Source: Ditylenchus dipsaci
Taxonomy: Eukaryota; Nematoda; Chromadorea; Rhabditida; Anguinidae
Length of the DNA stretch: 64,000 nt
NCBI GenBank assembly: GCA_004194705.1
Contig: SADC01001320.1
Location: 1 to 64,000, forward strand
Reading direction: 5' to 3'
A model generated the notes under the pieces. It was not told the DNA's origin and made no database searches. It saw nothing but the letters and a program-made list of their open reading frames with translations. The position numbers and the translations under genes were made by a program. Shown piece by piece: positions 45,000 through 54,609 of this stretch (position 1 is its first letter; each line of letters begins with the position of its first letter).

Positions 45000-45690
45000 T
45001 CCCGCACCCGAATGACGAAAATAAATAATTGCATTTTCTGTTTTGGGTTTTCCTATGGTCAGTTATCATCCATATAATTAATTATTATTAATATTAGAAA
45101 TTTTTTATATTAGAATATATTTTTATATTAGAAATTGCGCTTTCAGAATTTGGACACCATTTTCGTGATCGCACCCAATTTAAAAAAAAACTAATGATAA
45201 TCAAATTTGAAATCGGCTAGATCTCCTCATTTTCAATTATATAATTTCAAAAACTAATTGCACAATTCTGTTCAGCGTAAATTCTGCAACATAAAAGACT
45301 GAAATCAGCACTCGCCTTTCTAGTGTCCCAAAAATCACAAAAAACAACAGGGGACCAAGGCGAAAAACCGCCATTGTATACTAGGGCGTGGTGCCGCATA
45401 GTGTTAAATCATATTACTAGTGTTAACGAAGCAAAACCTCCTTGTGGTGTGAAGCGAAGTTTTGATTTAAAGTGGGAAATTGCAAGGTTTTTAAAAAACC
45501 GTCAAATCGGAATTCGGGCAAGACTGTCTAAAAGTAATTTCAAAAATTTTGAAAATTCGGTCGAAAAAATATTCGGGCCCTAGGAGGAAACGAACTCAAG
45601 ATGGTTTCACTATAATCGATTTGGACTCAAAATGCTTTTGCGCTGTATCAATTTTTTGAATAACATTGTTTTAGAATAAAATTTGAAGTA
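45000..45690. other. Spacer left of the secreted-protein gene
   Basis: AT-rich; contains a GGGGACCAAGGCGAAAA motif at 45351 and a decayed pogo-like block (GGGCCCTAGGAGGAAACGAAC near 45577). A TTTTAG at 45670-45675, 22 nt before the next start codon, may act as a splice or trans-splice acceptor. Confidence 0.4.
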
Positions 45691-45696
45691 TCTAAA

Positions 45697-46412
45697 ATGA
45701 AGCTATTTGGATGGGCTGTCTTTCTTTTCTTGATTTACTGCGTTGGAATCGCATCAGGTAAGCAATGGAGTGAAACTAACAAGCTTATAGAAATTCATTA
45801 AAGTCAAAGTTCATCCAAAATGTCGACACTTTCACATTTTTGGCCAAGCAAATTTTGCATTTATAAACTCATCTCACTAATTTACCGCAGCATTTCCCTA
45901 TTTTACGGAGGAAATAAAAAAATTTCATTTTCAAGTCTGCATTCTGATCTAAAAAAATGCCCCGAACAATGCTTATTTTGAATTCTGTTTTTTTTTAAAT
46001 TTTCGAGCATTATCGTGTAGTCTAAGATTTTCACATGACTGGTGGTAAACTCGATACTAGAAAAGGTTTTTCTGTGACAATTTTAGCAACCCTAAACCAG
46101 TAAGGCGCAAAATTTAGAAACTTTAATTTATTTTTGAGGAATTAGGACTTTTCATACATAGATCGAAAAAACTGAATTAGTTGAAAAATCTTAATATTAT
46201 TATTCAAAACTACAGGATGTGACGGCACTCCCACTAAGGAAGACTTGAAATGCGACGAAGAATTTTGGAAAATGTGTCAAGACCAAAATGGAGTCAGAGC
46301 TCCGTCAGACGAAGATCCTGAATGTCAGGAACTTTGCCTCAGTCAAAAAACAAATGGCGCAGAATACCGCTGCTTCAAGGACATCCCTCATTGCTTAGAC
46401 GGATCTTTGTAA
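45697..46412 (+). CDS. Small secreted cysteine-rich protein, two exons
   Basis: Exons 45697-45757 and 46216-46412, joined across a 458-nt intron (GTAAGC donor, CTACAG acceptor), give an 85-residue protein. Residues 1-20 form a signal peptide (MKLFGWAVFLFLIYCVGIAS), with cleavage expected near Ser20-Gly21. The mature part is acidic, with seven cysteines at 22, 33, 41, 57, 61, 73 and 80, and motifs such as EEFWKMC and ECQELC. The odd number suggests dimerisation or one free cysteine. No known family is recognised. An AATAAA lies at 46489-46494, 77 nt past the stop. It stands alone in the spacer of the large inverted repeat. The function may be extracellular signalling, defence or inhibition; this is inference only. 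Confidence 0.75.
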
Positions 46413-46488
46413 AAATGAAAAAAAAAGCTTCAGCAAATATCTATATTGAATCTATTTTGAAAATTTGTTTCCATGTTTTCAAGTGTTG

Positions 46489-46494
46489 AATAAA
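46489..46494 (+). terminator. Poly(A) signal of the secreted-protein gene
   Basis: AATAAA in TTGAATAAAGTCC, at a suitable distance (77 nt) from the stop codon at 46410-46412. Confidence 0.7.
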
Positions 46495-46509
46495 GTCCTA
46501 AATTCCCGA

Positions 46510-47215
46510 ATATTTTAAAATTTTGCAAAACACAAGGATTGCCCGAAAATTGCAGGGTGTTTTTTTCAAAAAAATGACTGTTTTCTAAGGAATATGAAAT
46601 AAATCAATAAAATTTGTCAAGCCTACCTTGTAGCACCTTTTGAGAGATTATTAATTCATATCATACAATCGTTTTAAGTAAAATTCTGCGCAAGGTACAA
46701 CTGTTAGAAGAAAGCAACTTTGGCAAAGGTCTCCGAAAATTCGATTTTCTTAACTTTTTCAGCCTTCAATTTCGCTCAAGATCATATCTCATCCACACTA
46801 ACCGAAATTTCTGCAAAAGTTTTCGCAATAGCTTTAAAAGATAGCAAAAATTAGCGTGAAGTGCATTTTATAAAGGTGTGTGCCTTTCCCTAAGGATATC
46901 ATTCAGATAAGCCTTATATCTAATTTGTGAAAGAGAAAATGCGATTTTTAACGCATATTCAATTTCGCATTTTGGTTAAGTATGTCGTTATAAAACTGCT
47001 GTTCAGATTTAGGTGCTGTTTTAGATCATAAAATTTTGTGTGGAAAAATGCATGTAACTTTTTCTACAACGGCTATGAACTATTGTTGTTGAGTAACAAA
47101 CGCTGAAAACAATCAATGCTGATCATTTTGACATCAAATGCAGTAAAAGTTTAAAATCAAATCGTAACAAAATATACAAAATGTATGTGTAAGTCGTAAC
47201 ACAAATATCCTACAT
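46510..47215. other. No recognisable gene
   Basis: AT-rich interval between the secreted-protein gene and the duplicated satellite flank. No exon is supported. Confidence 0.5.
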
Positions 47216-47219
47216 CTCT

Positions 47220-47995
47220 TTTTGACTAAATCAACTAAATCAATTGATTTTCACACCGGATTTGTGTTCATTCGTTTTACGACTTACAAAATGACCACCA
47301 TTAAATGCTTTATCGTTTGTTACTTGACAAAGATATGATGATAGAAAAGATTCGCAAATGCGCAACAAAATAAAAAATAAAAAAGACATATAATTTTTAT
47401 TTTTTATTTAGTCACTAGTGATCCTAAAGCTAATCAACAGATATTCTTTTTTTAATAAAAGATTATGTATGATAATTCAGAAAATAATAGTTTTGCAAAG
47501 GAATTTCTCAGAACAAATTAATTAAATTAAATTTTTATATATTTGTTTAATAACTACAGGGTTCGCCAAATTCGTGGCACTATTTGTTTTGCTCATATCT
47601 CTTCAAATTTATGGCGTTTTGAAGACATATTTTTCTTTGTAAAACTCTCCAACTCTTCCAGCAAGTAAATGACACCACGTACATTTTTGTCCATTAATGT
47701 TATCATCATTTGCTGACATGTTGATTTTTTTTTGATTTTTGGTCGAAAGTGAATAATATGAATGAACGCTCCCGGTTCCGAAGAATTTGTTCCATCTTCG
47801 TAGATTTGCTCATTCTATAGCGTTCTGGCGTATCTTTAGTTTTTTTTTCAATGCTCGACTCGAAACTTATGCAGGCGACCCATACATTCCATACCAGATC
47901 ACAGTCCGAATCTTTTGTTCGATTTAAATCTATTTGCAACCAAAAAAAATTAACAGGTCAGGAAATGATTACAAACTTAACGTTAACGAAAAATA
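47220..47995 (-). repeat. Second copy of the satellite 5' flank
   Basis: Direct repeat of 39789-40554, with scattered indels. On the minus strand one frame reads DSDCDLVWNVWVACISFESS then KDTPERYRMSKST over 47910-47790, longer than in the first copy. Still broken; see the first copy. Confidence 0.6.
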
Positions 47996-49092
47996 ATGAC
48001 TTTGCTGAACTGTCGACTCTTGCTACACAGTTAAATTTAAATGTTAAGTTAACTTTAGCTGAACTGTCGACTCTCACTACACAGTTAAATCTAACTGTAA
48101 AGTTAACTTTAGTTGAACTGTCGACTCTTGCTACACAGTTAAATTTAAATGTTAAGTTAACTTTAGCTGAACTGTCGACTCTCACTACACAGTTAAATCT
48201 AACTGTAAAGTTAACTTTAGTTGAACTGTCGACTCTTGCTACACAGTTAAATTTAAATGTTAAGTTAACTTTAGCTGAACTGTCGACTCTCACTACACAG
48301 TTAAATCTAACTGTAAAGTTAACTTTAGTTGAACTGTCGACTCTCACTACACAGTTAAATCTAAATGTTAAGTTAACTTTAGCTGAACTGTCGACTCTCA
48401 CTACACAGTTAAATCTAACTGTAAAGTTAACTTTAGTTGAACTGTCGACTCTCGCTACACAGTTAAATCTAAATGTTAAGTTAACTTTAGCTGAACTGTC
48501 GACTCTCACTACACAGTTAAATCTAACTGTAAAGTTAACTTTAGTTGAACTGTCGACTCTCGCTACACAGTTAAATCTAAATGTTAAGTTAACTTTAGTT
48601 GAACTGTCGACTCTCACTACACAGTTAAATCTAACTGTAAAGTTAACTTTAGTTGAACTGTCGACTCTCGCTACACAGTTAAATCTAAATGTTAAGTTAA
48701 CTTTAGCTGAACTGTCGACTCTCACTACACAGTTAAATCTAACTGTAAAGTTAACTTTAGTTGAACTGTCGACTCTCGCTACACAGTTAAATCTAACTGT
48801 AAAGTTAACTTTAGCTGAACTGTCGACTCTCACTACACAGTTAAATCTAACTGTAAAGTTAACTTTAGTTGAACTGTCGACTCTCGCTACACAGTTAAAT
48901 CTAACTGTAAAGTTAACTTTAGCTGAACTGTCGACTCTCACTACACAGTTAAATCTAACTGTAAAGTTAACTTTAGCTGAACTGTCGACTCTCGCTACAC
49001 AGTTAAATCTAACTGTAAAGTTAACTTTAGCTGAACTGTCGACTCTCGCTACACAGTTAAATCTAACTGTAAAGTTAACTTTAGCTGAACAG
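47996..49092. repeat. Satellite array 2: 54-bp unit, about 20 copies
   Basis: Same unit as array 1, but with a two-unit higher-order pattern: units with CTAAATGTTAAG alternate with units with CTAACTGTAAAG, and TTAGTTGAAC alternates with TTAGCTGAAC. Both strands are open across it for hundreds of codons; no start context, signal or domain supports a real protein. The array ends at GAACAGCCCACTGTCGATAT. Confidence 0.95.
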
Positions 49093-49225
49093 CCCACTGT
49101 CGATATACAAAAAGTAATTAAAAGAAAAAAAATTGAATTTAACTGTGTAGCGAGAGTCGACAGTTCAGCTAAAGTTAACTTTACAGTTAGATTTAACTGT
49201 GTATATCGACAGTGGACTGTTCAAC
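49093..49225. repeat. Inverted satellite unit closing array 2
   Basis: After a short AT spacer one unit appears in opposite orientation (49135-49200). It is followed by GTATATCGACAGTGGACTGTT, the inverse of the array terminus, so a hairpin with satellite stem closes the array. Confidence 0.8.
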
Positions 49226-49324
49226 TATCAACCCGGCTTTTTGAAGCACCCTTTAAAGCATCCTAAGCCTTTGAAGAGAATAGTGCACAAACATGAAAAT
49301 TTTCCACGACACATTATAACAGCT

Positions 49325-49490
49325 CTAACACTTTTTTATATATTTTTTGTATTCTTTAAGGGCTTTGGCTCCAGTCTCCGAACCAGCACTTTCTTTAGTC
49401 ACTGCGGCGACTGCGAAAGAAAGGCCTACAAACGAACCAGCTACACCACCGACGATAGGTTGCTTAAAGGAAAAAACTGTCCTCCTCTTG
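49325..49490 (-). pseudogene. Duplicate last exon of the glycine-zipper gene
   Basis: On the minus strand this reads VGGVAGSFVGLSFAV, then TKESAGSETGAKALKEYKKY and IKKC before a stop at 49325-49327. It parallels the C-terminal half of the gene just upstream. It lacks the earlier exons and the start of exon 3, so it is a partial tandem duplicate. Confidence 0.7.
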
Positions 49491-49551
49491 GATATGGCCG
49501 AACACCTTGAATTTTGATGAAAATATTACATAAAAAATTATCCACAATACA

Positions 49552-50227
49552 CTAAAACAACCCTAATACTTTTTTGTATATTTTTCCGCATTCTGCCAGG
49601 GCTTTGGCTCCAGTCTCCAAGCCAGCACTTCCTTTCGTCAATGCAGAAGAAAGACCCACAAAAGAAGCAGCCACGCCTCCGACGATACCGCCTGCAAGCC
49701 CACCTGCCACTTCCCCAATACGACCAAAAGCGTCTTTGCCTTTTTGTCCAAGTTTAGCTCCAGCATCCTTTCCCAGCTTGTAGCCCATATAGGCGCCTTA
49801 AGAAAACTACTTGCTAATTATTGATTTGTGTAACAGAAGAATACCAGGGAGTGCTCTAACAGCTGCACTAACTCCATGACTTCCGGTAACGAGCCCACCT
49901 CCGATCGCGCCTCCCACACCTCCAAGCACGCATCCAGTAGTCTTACCGATGAACTCACCCTGTTAAATAAACAGTATATTTTTAAAGGACCATGGTTTTG
50001 CGCGCAGCGACATGTGTAAAATTTGAATTGGCGGGCGACACTTCTCTTTCGTCTCAAACTTCACTCTTTGGAGTCGTTCGCCATAACTCCAAAGAGTAAG
50101 GTTTGAGACGAAAGAGAGGTGTCCCCCGCCAATTCAAATTTTGCACATGTCGCTGCGCGCAAAAACCATAAACCTTTAAATAAGATTTTGCAGTGTCAAT
50201 TGGCATGTCAATTAAATCAAAGCCCAT
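49552..50227 (-). CDS. Glycine-zipper protein, three exons
   Basis: On the minus strand, exons 50227-50174, 49959-49845 and 49796-49552 give a continuous 137-residue protein. The junctions are AAG/GTTTAT..AACAG and CTG/GTATTC..TTAAG, introns 214 and 48 nt. Two glycine-rich, hydrophobic stretches with GxxxG spacing lie at residues 27-44 (CVLGGVGGAIGGGLV) and 84-105 (GEVAGGLAGGIVGGVAASFV). They are separated by a basic, Gly-rich linker (GYKLGKDAGAKLGQKGKDAF). There is no signal peptide. Such patterns pack membrane helices, so a pore-like or membrane-associated role is possible but unproven. Intron 1 consists almost wholly of a TTAA palindromic MITE. The promoter side and first codons are duplicated in the left arm of the inverted repeat. 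Family not recognised. Confidence 0.7.
49986..50175. mobile_element. TTAA-flanked palindromic MITE forming intron 1
   Basis: TTAA at 49982-49985 and 50176-50179 flank ends AGGACCATGG and the inverse, and the halves mirror around 50080 (CTCCAAAGAGT). CCCGCCAATTCAAATTTT is shared with the MITEs at 15562 and 24949. On the minus strand its terminus provides the AG/GTTTAT splice donor of the glycine-zipper gene. Confidence 0.8.
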
Positions 50228-50335
50228 GTTTCTAATGGAGTGCTTAGACCTTCAAGAACACATTTTATAGCATCTTACTGCGTATTTCTTGTGCTGAAGT
50301 CCCTAAAATATATGACTGATAAGCCATATTTAATT

Positions 50336-51152
50336 GGCTCATACTGATTTGGTTTGCGAAAAAGCTGAAATATGCCACGAAAAAGATTATTTCTGCCACG
50401 AAAAACGACATACCACGAAAAAGCGGAAATGTGCCACGAAAAAGCTGAAATGTGCCACGAAAAAGCTGAAATGTACCACGAAAAAGCTGAAATGTGCCAC
50501 GAAAAAAATTATTTATGCCTTTTTCTGTCCAAGACCAACCAAATTTTGCAATATTTTGCAAGAATTCAAATTTTTTAATCATGAAATAACTTGGACCCCT
50601 CAGAATACCACCCCGGAATGGCCAGAACCCCTGAAAGTTGTTTTTTTTGGGTTTTACTAAAGGGGAGTAAACTTTTTTGCGAAAATTCGATTGAGCGAAT
50701 CAGAATCCCAGTCCGATCGACTGAATCACTCAGTATTCCAGGTTTATGGTGGTTTTGAGTGGTTCAGGGTGGAATTCTGAGTGATTCAGTCGATCGGACC
50801 GGGATTCTGATCCGCTCAATCGAATTTTCGCAAAAAGTTTACTCCCCCTTTAGTAAACCCCAAAAAAACAACTTTCAGGGGTTCTGGCCATTCCGGGGTG
50901 GTATTCTGAGGGGTCCAAGTTATTTCATGATTAAAAATTTGAATTCTTGCAAAATATTGCTAAATTTGGTTGGTCTTGGACAGAAAAAGGCATAAATAAT
51001 TTTTTTTCGTGGCACATTTCAGCTTTTTCGTGGTATATTTCAGCTTTTTCGTGGCACATTTCCGCTTTTTCGTGGTATGTCGTTTTTCGTGGCAGAAATA
51101 ATCTTTTTCGTGGCATATTTCAGCCTTTTCGCAAACCAAATCAGTTTATGCC
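50336..51152. mobile_element. Foldback element with verified empty site
   Basis: An 817-bp near-perfect palindrome with ends GGCTCATACTGATTTGGTTT and the inverse ending AGTTTATGCC. It is flanked by TATTTAATT (50327-50335 and 51153-51161), a 9-bp duplication. The other arm of the inverted repeat carries the unoccupied site near 44750-44770. Subrepeats TGCCACGAAAAA line the arms. The core (ATTGAGCG..TCAGAAT and CCGATCGACT) is shared with the foldback at 23346. Confidence 0.9.
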
Positions 51153-51896
51153 TATTTAATTACTATTTTATCATTTTGTTAATATTTACCATTAATTTTT
51201 CTTATCAAATGGTTCTAATTAAGGAGTGTTCTTACGTAGTTCTTGCGCAAAAATTGTTATCAGATAAAACTAATTAGTATCTGGAAAATAAAAATCAATT
51301 AATTTTTTTCAGGCCTGTAAACTAAATGTGACGTGGAAATCGCACTAATTTCTGCTATAGAATATTTCAAATATTTCGTACGGGCAACGTAATTCTGACA
51401 CACCCTGTATACGTGTTGGGATGGTCTCCAAAAACAACTGCCTTAGTTCCCCAGTTGATTCTTTTTTGGAAATTTCAATTTCAAAAAATTCATAAATTGA
51501 AAAAACACGAACCGAAGGTCTCCCGCTTCCTTTGCAATGCGAAGTGTGATAGTCTTAGCCGCGCAGTGGCCAACTTTTGGCTAATTTAACAATCTGAAGA
51601 ATATTTTTGAGACTTGCGTTTTCTTCTGAACTGAAGTGGGATGAAAAAAATTGAAAAATCGATTTTCTGTGTTCTCTAAATAATACTTTTGTAGAGATTT
51701 AAAGGGCTAGCAAGGGGCTACCTACACAAAATTCAGTAGATTCCTAAATACGAACTGTAGCACTTTACTATTATTCAGCCCAGAAAAACTAAAACAAAAA
51801 GAAATAACTCCGGCTGGTGAATCCAAAAATCGAAATGGAAAATTCTGTGAAATATTTTCGAATTCCGACTGTTTAGCAACTTTTTTAATAACACAC

Positions 51897-52060
51897 CTTT
51901 TGATGTTCTCCTAGCAAAGTCTAGATAATAGTGAAAATTCACGGCAGACTACCGAAACCTGGGCACACTGTTGTGTGTTCATGAATTCAAATATTTCATA
52001 AAGGGTGTCTGGAGGAAGTCGACAGGCGGCTCTGCTTTCTTCAGTCAATAATAATTCCAT
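51897..52060 (-). pseudogene. F-box family copy 9
   Basis: Inverse twin of copy 8: ATG at 52060, same RLC stop and same missing C. Only one or two codons differ (QQCAQ instead of QQCTQ). It arose with the inverted duplication. Confidence 0.65.
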
Positions 52061-52195
52061 ATATAATAATATATAAAGATTAATATATATCAATAGTAAG
52101 CAAATAAACCTTTAGCTCCGAAAAATTACTGGTAAAATCTTTGAATGTCAGTATTTAATTGTGTAAATGGCATTTTTCAATAGATGTGGTATACA

Positions 52196-52352
52196 GGGTC
52201 ATAGGTAAATTCAACAGAACAAATTCAGCGGAGACTAATTCAGCGGAACAAATTTTAGCGGAACAAATTCAGCGAAGACTAATTCAGCGGAACTAATTCA
52301 GCGAAACAAATTCAGCGGAACAAATTCAGCGGGGACTTATTTAGCGGAGCAT
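52196..52352. repeat. AATTCAGCGGAACA subterminal-type repeats
   Basis: About ten units of CAAATTCAGCGGAA or ACTAATTCAGCGGA follow directly on the inverted-repeat boundary. They resemble the subrepeat-rich ends of the MULE at 28951 in style, though not in sequence, and may mark the end of an element containing the gene at 52548-53168. Confidence 0.6.
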
Positions 52353-52547
52353 GATTTTATTAGTTCTTCGGGCTATCTAGGTAGAAAGAGCTGAACTAAA
52401 ACAAAGCTTACAAGCACACAGCACACAGGCATACAAACATTGCTCAACCAACAATCTTTATTTGAGCATAAACGAAAGGAACAATTTAACGGTTTTCAAC
52501 TGAACAAAAAAGATTGATGAGATAACATAATTTCAATAATAGGAGTT

Positions 52548-54604
52548 TCAATCTTCGTTCATATCCCAGTCATCAAGATTTTGTGGCGGCTGAGGAGGAT
52601 CTTGTACTGGCACATTGAACACCACTTCTACTTTATCATCTGGCATTGAAGAATGCAGCTTGGCCATACGCGTCTGAATGTAGCGAAGGAAGAGAAGGCG
52701 CTGACGAAGGAGAGGATCCACTACCGTGTATTCAGTCACCAGCTTCAATATTTGCTCTTCACGCTTAACAATGGCTTTCGGACGAGGATTGCCCACTGGA
52801 TCAGCCGGATTTGCCGTGAGTCGAAGAAAAGGAATTGTTCACGGGTTGCAGTCTTCTTGAATTCGTCCGAGAGCTCTATCACAGCCAGTGCTTTGTCCAC
52901 TTCGGCAGCTCCTTTCGGCTTGCGCTTGTTGGTAACGATTCGCTTGATGTTAAAGTCAAAGTCTTCGATAACTGCCTGCGATGCCCTGCCTTTGCGTTCG
53001 TCTGAATTGATTGAGAGCTGGGCGCCAAACTTTCCAATGCATCCTTCCTGACCTTTGTGAGCCGCGTCTGAGTCTAAACAAAAGTTTTAATAAAAAGATT
53101 AAATCAAAAACTACCTCGATTGTCGCTGGACTCCCTCCGTGTAGATCATGAGCTCTTGTTTCCTTTACCTTATTGAAAACTAGAATTATAGTGCTACATA
53201 ATGGTGTTATTACTTTATAAAAAAGATACAAATTATTAAAAAAATCAGTCAAAATAAAAATTTACCTCGAAAAAGTAAAATTTACCCTCAAAAAACGAAA
53301 TAACCCGTTATTTTTTCACGCTCTAACACATGGCTGCTAATCTAGATCTACTAATACTATAGTTCAACCAATTCGAAAAAGTAATAAATTGAAAAAAATA
53401 CAAAAACCATCAAAAAATAGTCAAAAAGAGTATGCATGCATGTAGTGGTATTCGAACCATTCGGACTATAAAATATACCCCCTCCCCCTTTAAGAGAATG
53501 CTTTTTAAAGTCAACTATTTTTCATTATTATTATTATTGTTGGTCACCCACAAAAACATGTGCTTCAAATTTTGTGCGCATAATAAATGGGGTAACATTA
53601 GCTATCAAATGGTGGGTCATTAACTTTCTTTGGTGAAAAATTTGAAAATTTAATTTTCGTTTGAAAAGCTAAAACAAGGATTGAACACCCTTAACAATCT
53701 CATTCACAATCTCTTCAGTACGATGTGTGCTAATATCTCGACTTCGATCAGGAACAGTATTTCAAAAATAAAAATATTTTTTAATGAGAGAATAGTTATT
53801 CCATTATTTTAAAGCTAACTATTTCCTCAATGAAAAACCTGAAAAAATCTGAACAGTATGAGCCAGACTTAAAAATAAAAAGTTTAAACCGAGGGCTGAA
53901 AAAAAAGAAACAAAGAGAGAAGATAAAACTAAGAAAAAAAATCCTCGCTTTTACTGGTCGGACCTCAAGATTTCGCCCGAAAAAGACCGAAGATCCGTTC
54001 TTATTTTTAGCTGAAAATGTCTCATTAAAAAATAGTTAACTTATTTTCTCAATGAAAACTTTGACGTTAACTTTGTTTTGCATTGAGAAAATCTTCCCGT
54101 TATGGAGACACTGGCCAGGGAAACTCTACATTTCGAAAAATTTTTGACGAGTATGATATCTCAATGGTTCACGATGACATCCTAAGCTACAAGAGTATGC
54201 AATAAATTTGAAAAATTAACACAACAATTAAAAAAAAATTAAAAACAGGGCGCATTTTTCTAAAAATAAAGGGGCAGAATTAAATATTACCCCTAAAAAC
54301 GGGTCATTCAAAATTCTAAAAAAAGCATAAATCTTGAAATCAAGCACAGCTCGGAATTTTGTAGATACGCTATTTAATTTAAATTTAAAAATCAAGAGAG
54401 GAACCAAAGAAAATTTTTAGTCTTGGATCAGAATTTTTTCCCTAAATAAATGTGAAAATAATCTTGATAAAGCTATGTATTAAAGGGGCCGTTTATTATA
54501 AGGCAGCAGTCAGATTTAGATTATTTGTTAACTGTTCGACCTACAAATAATAAATATTCATAGCACAAAACACTTACTTTGGAATATTTCTCGGGAGCAG
54601 GCAT
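52548..54604 (-). pseudogene. Unrecognised gene, two frameshifts
   Basis: On the minus strand a possible first exon MPAPEKYSK (54604-54578, GTAAGT donor) joins in phase 0 to VKETRAHDLHGGSPATIE (53168-53115). A clean 41-nt intron leads to a long exon (53073-52548). Within it the frame moves twice: TQTRLTKVRKDALESLAPSS, then SDERKGRASQAVIEDFDF to DEFKKTATREQF, then LTANPADPVGNPRP to an acidic end DDWDMNED and stop. A basic helix KAIVKREEQILKLVTEY is prominent. Similarity to the C-terminal tail of MULE transposases is possible but weak; otherwise the family is unknown. Shifts may be real or assembly indels. The link to 54604 over 1.4 kb is tentative. Confidence 0.5.
53260..54570. other. No further supported exon
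   Basis: Would be the long first intron of the gene above. It includes a Lys-rich plus-strand open stretch at 53830-54039 bracketed by inverted TTTTTAATGAGA-type words (53777 and 54023), probably repeat-derived. Confidence 0.4.
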
Positions 54605-54609
54605 GATGA

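Larger units (their letters stand above)
44512..51407. mobile_element. Pair of CAGGGTGTGTC ends, TA-flanked, 6.9 kb apart
   Basis: CAGGGTGTGTCAGAATTACG at 44512 and its inverse ending at 51407 are each bordered by TA. They share 366 bp of inverted sequence inward to 44879 and 50214. The pair could be the two ends of one large composite element, or one element end duplicated with the arms. Because the outer flanks are also inverted copies, the second explanation is at least as likely. Confidence 0.5.
50214..52192 (-). repeat. Right arm of the large inverted repeat
   Basis: Inverse copy of 43725-44879, enlarged by the foldback insertion at 50336-51152. Divergence from the left arm is low, apart from single-base changes, so the duplication is recent or maintained by gene conversion. 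Outer limit at 52192, where GATGTGGTAT matches 43725-43734. Confidence 0.9.

Noticed and set aside
47851..49266. 471-codon plus-strand and 379-codon minus-strand open frames across satellite array 2 (and 277 codons in array 1)
   Set aside because: The unit is 54 bp without stops on either strand, so long frames are automatic. No signal, start context, splice support or domain is present and one-base indels break array 1.
50265..50660. Open frames rich in FRGTF and HEKAEMC repeats
   Set aside because: They are readings of the TGCCACGAAAAA subrepeats of a palindromic element, not genes.
44512..51407. Definite assignment of the whole interval as one Tc1-like transposon
   Set aside because: Ends and TA borders fit, but no transposase is present and the outer flanks are inverted copies too, so duplication of a single end explains it equally well.
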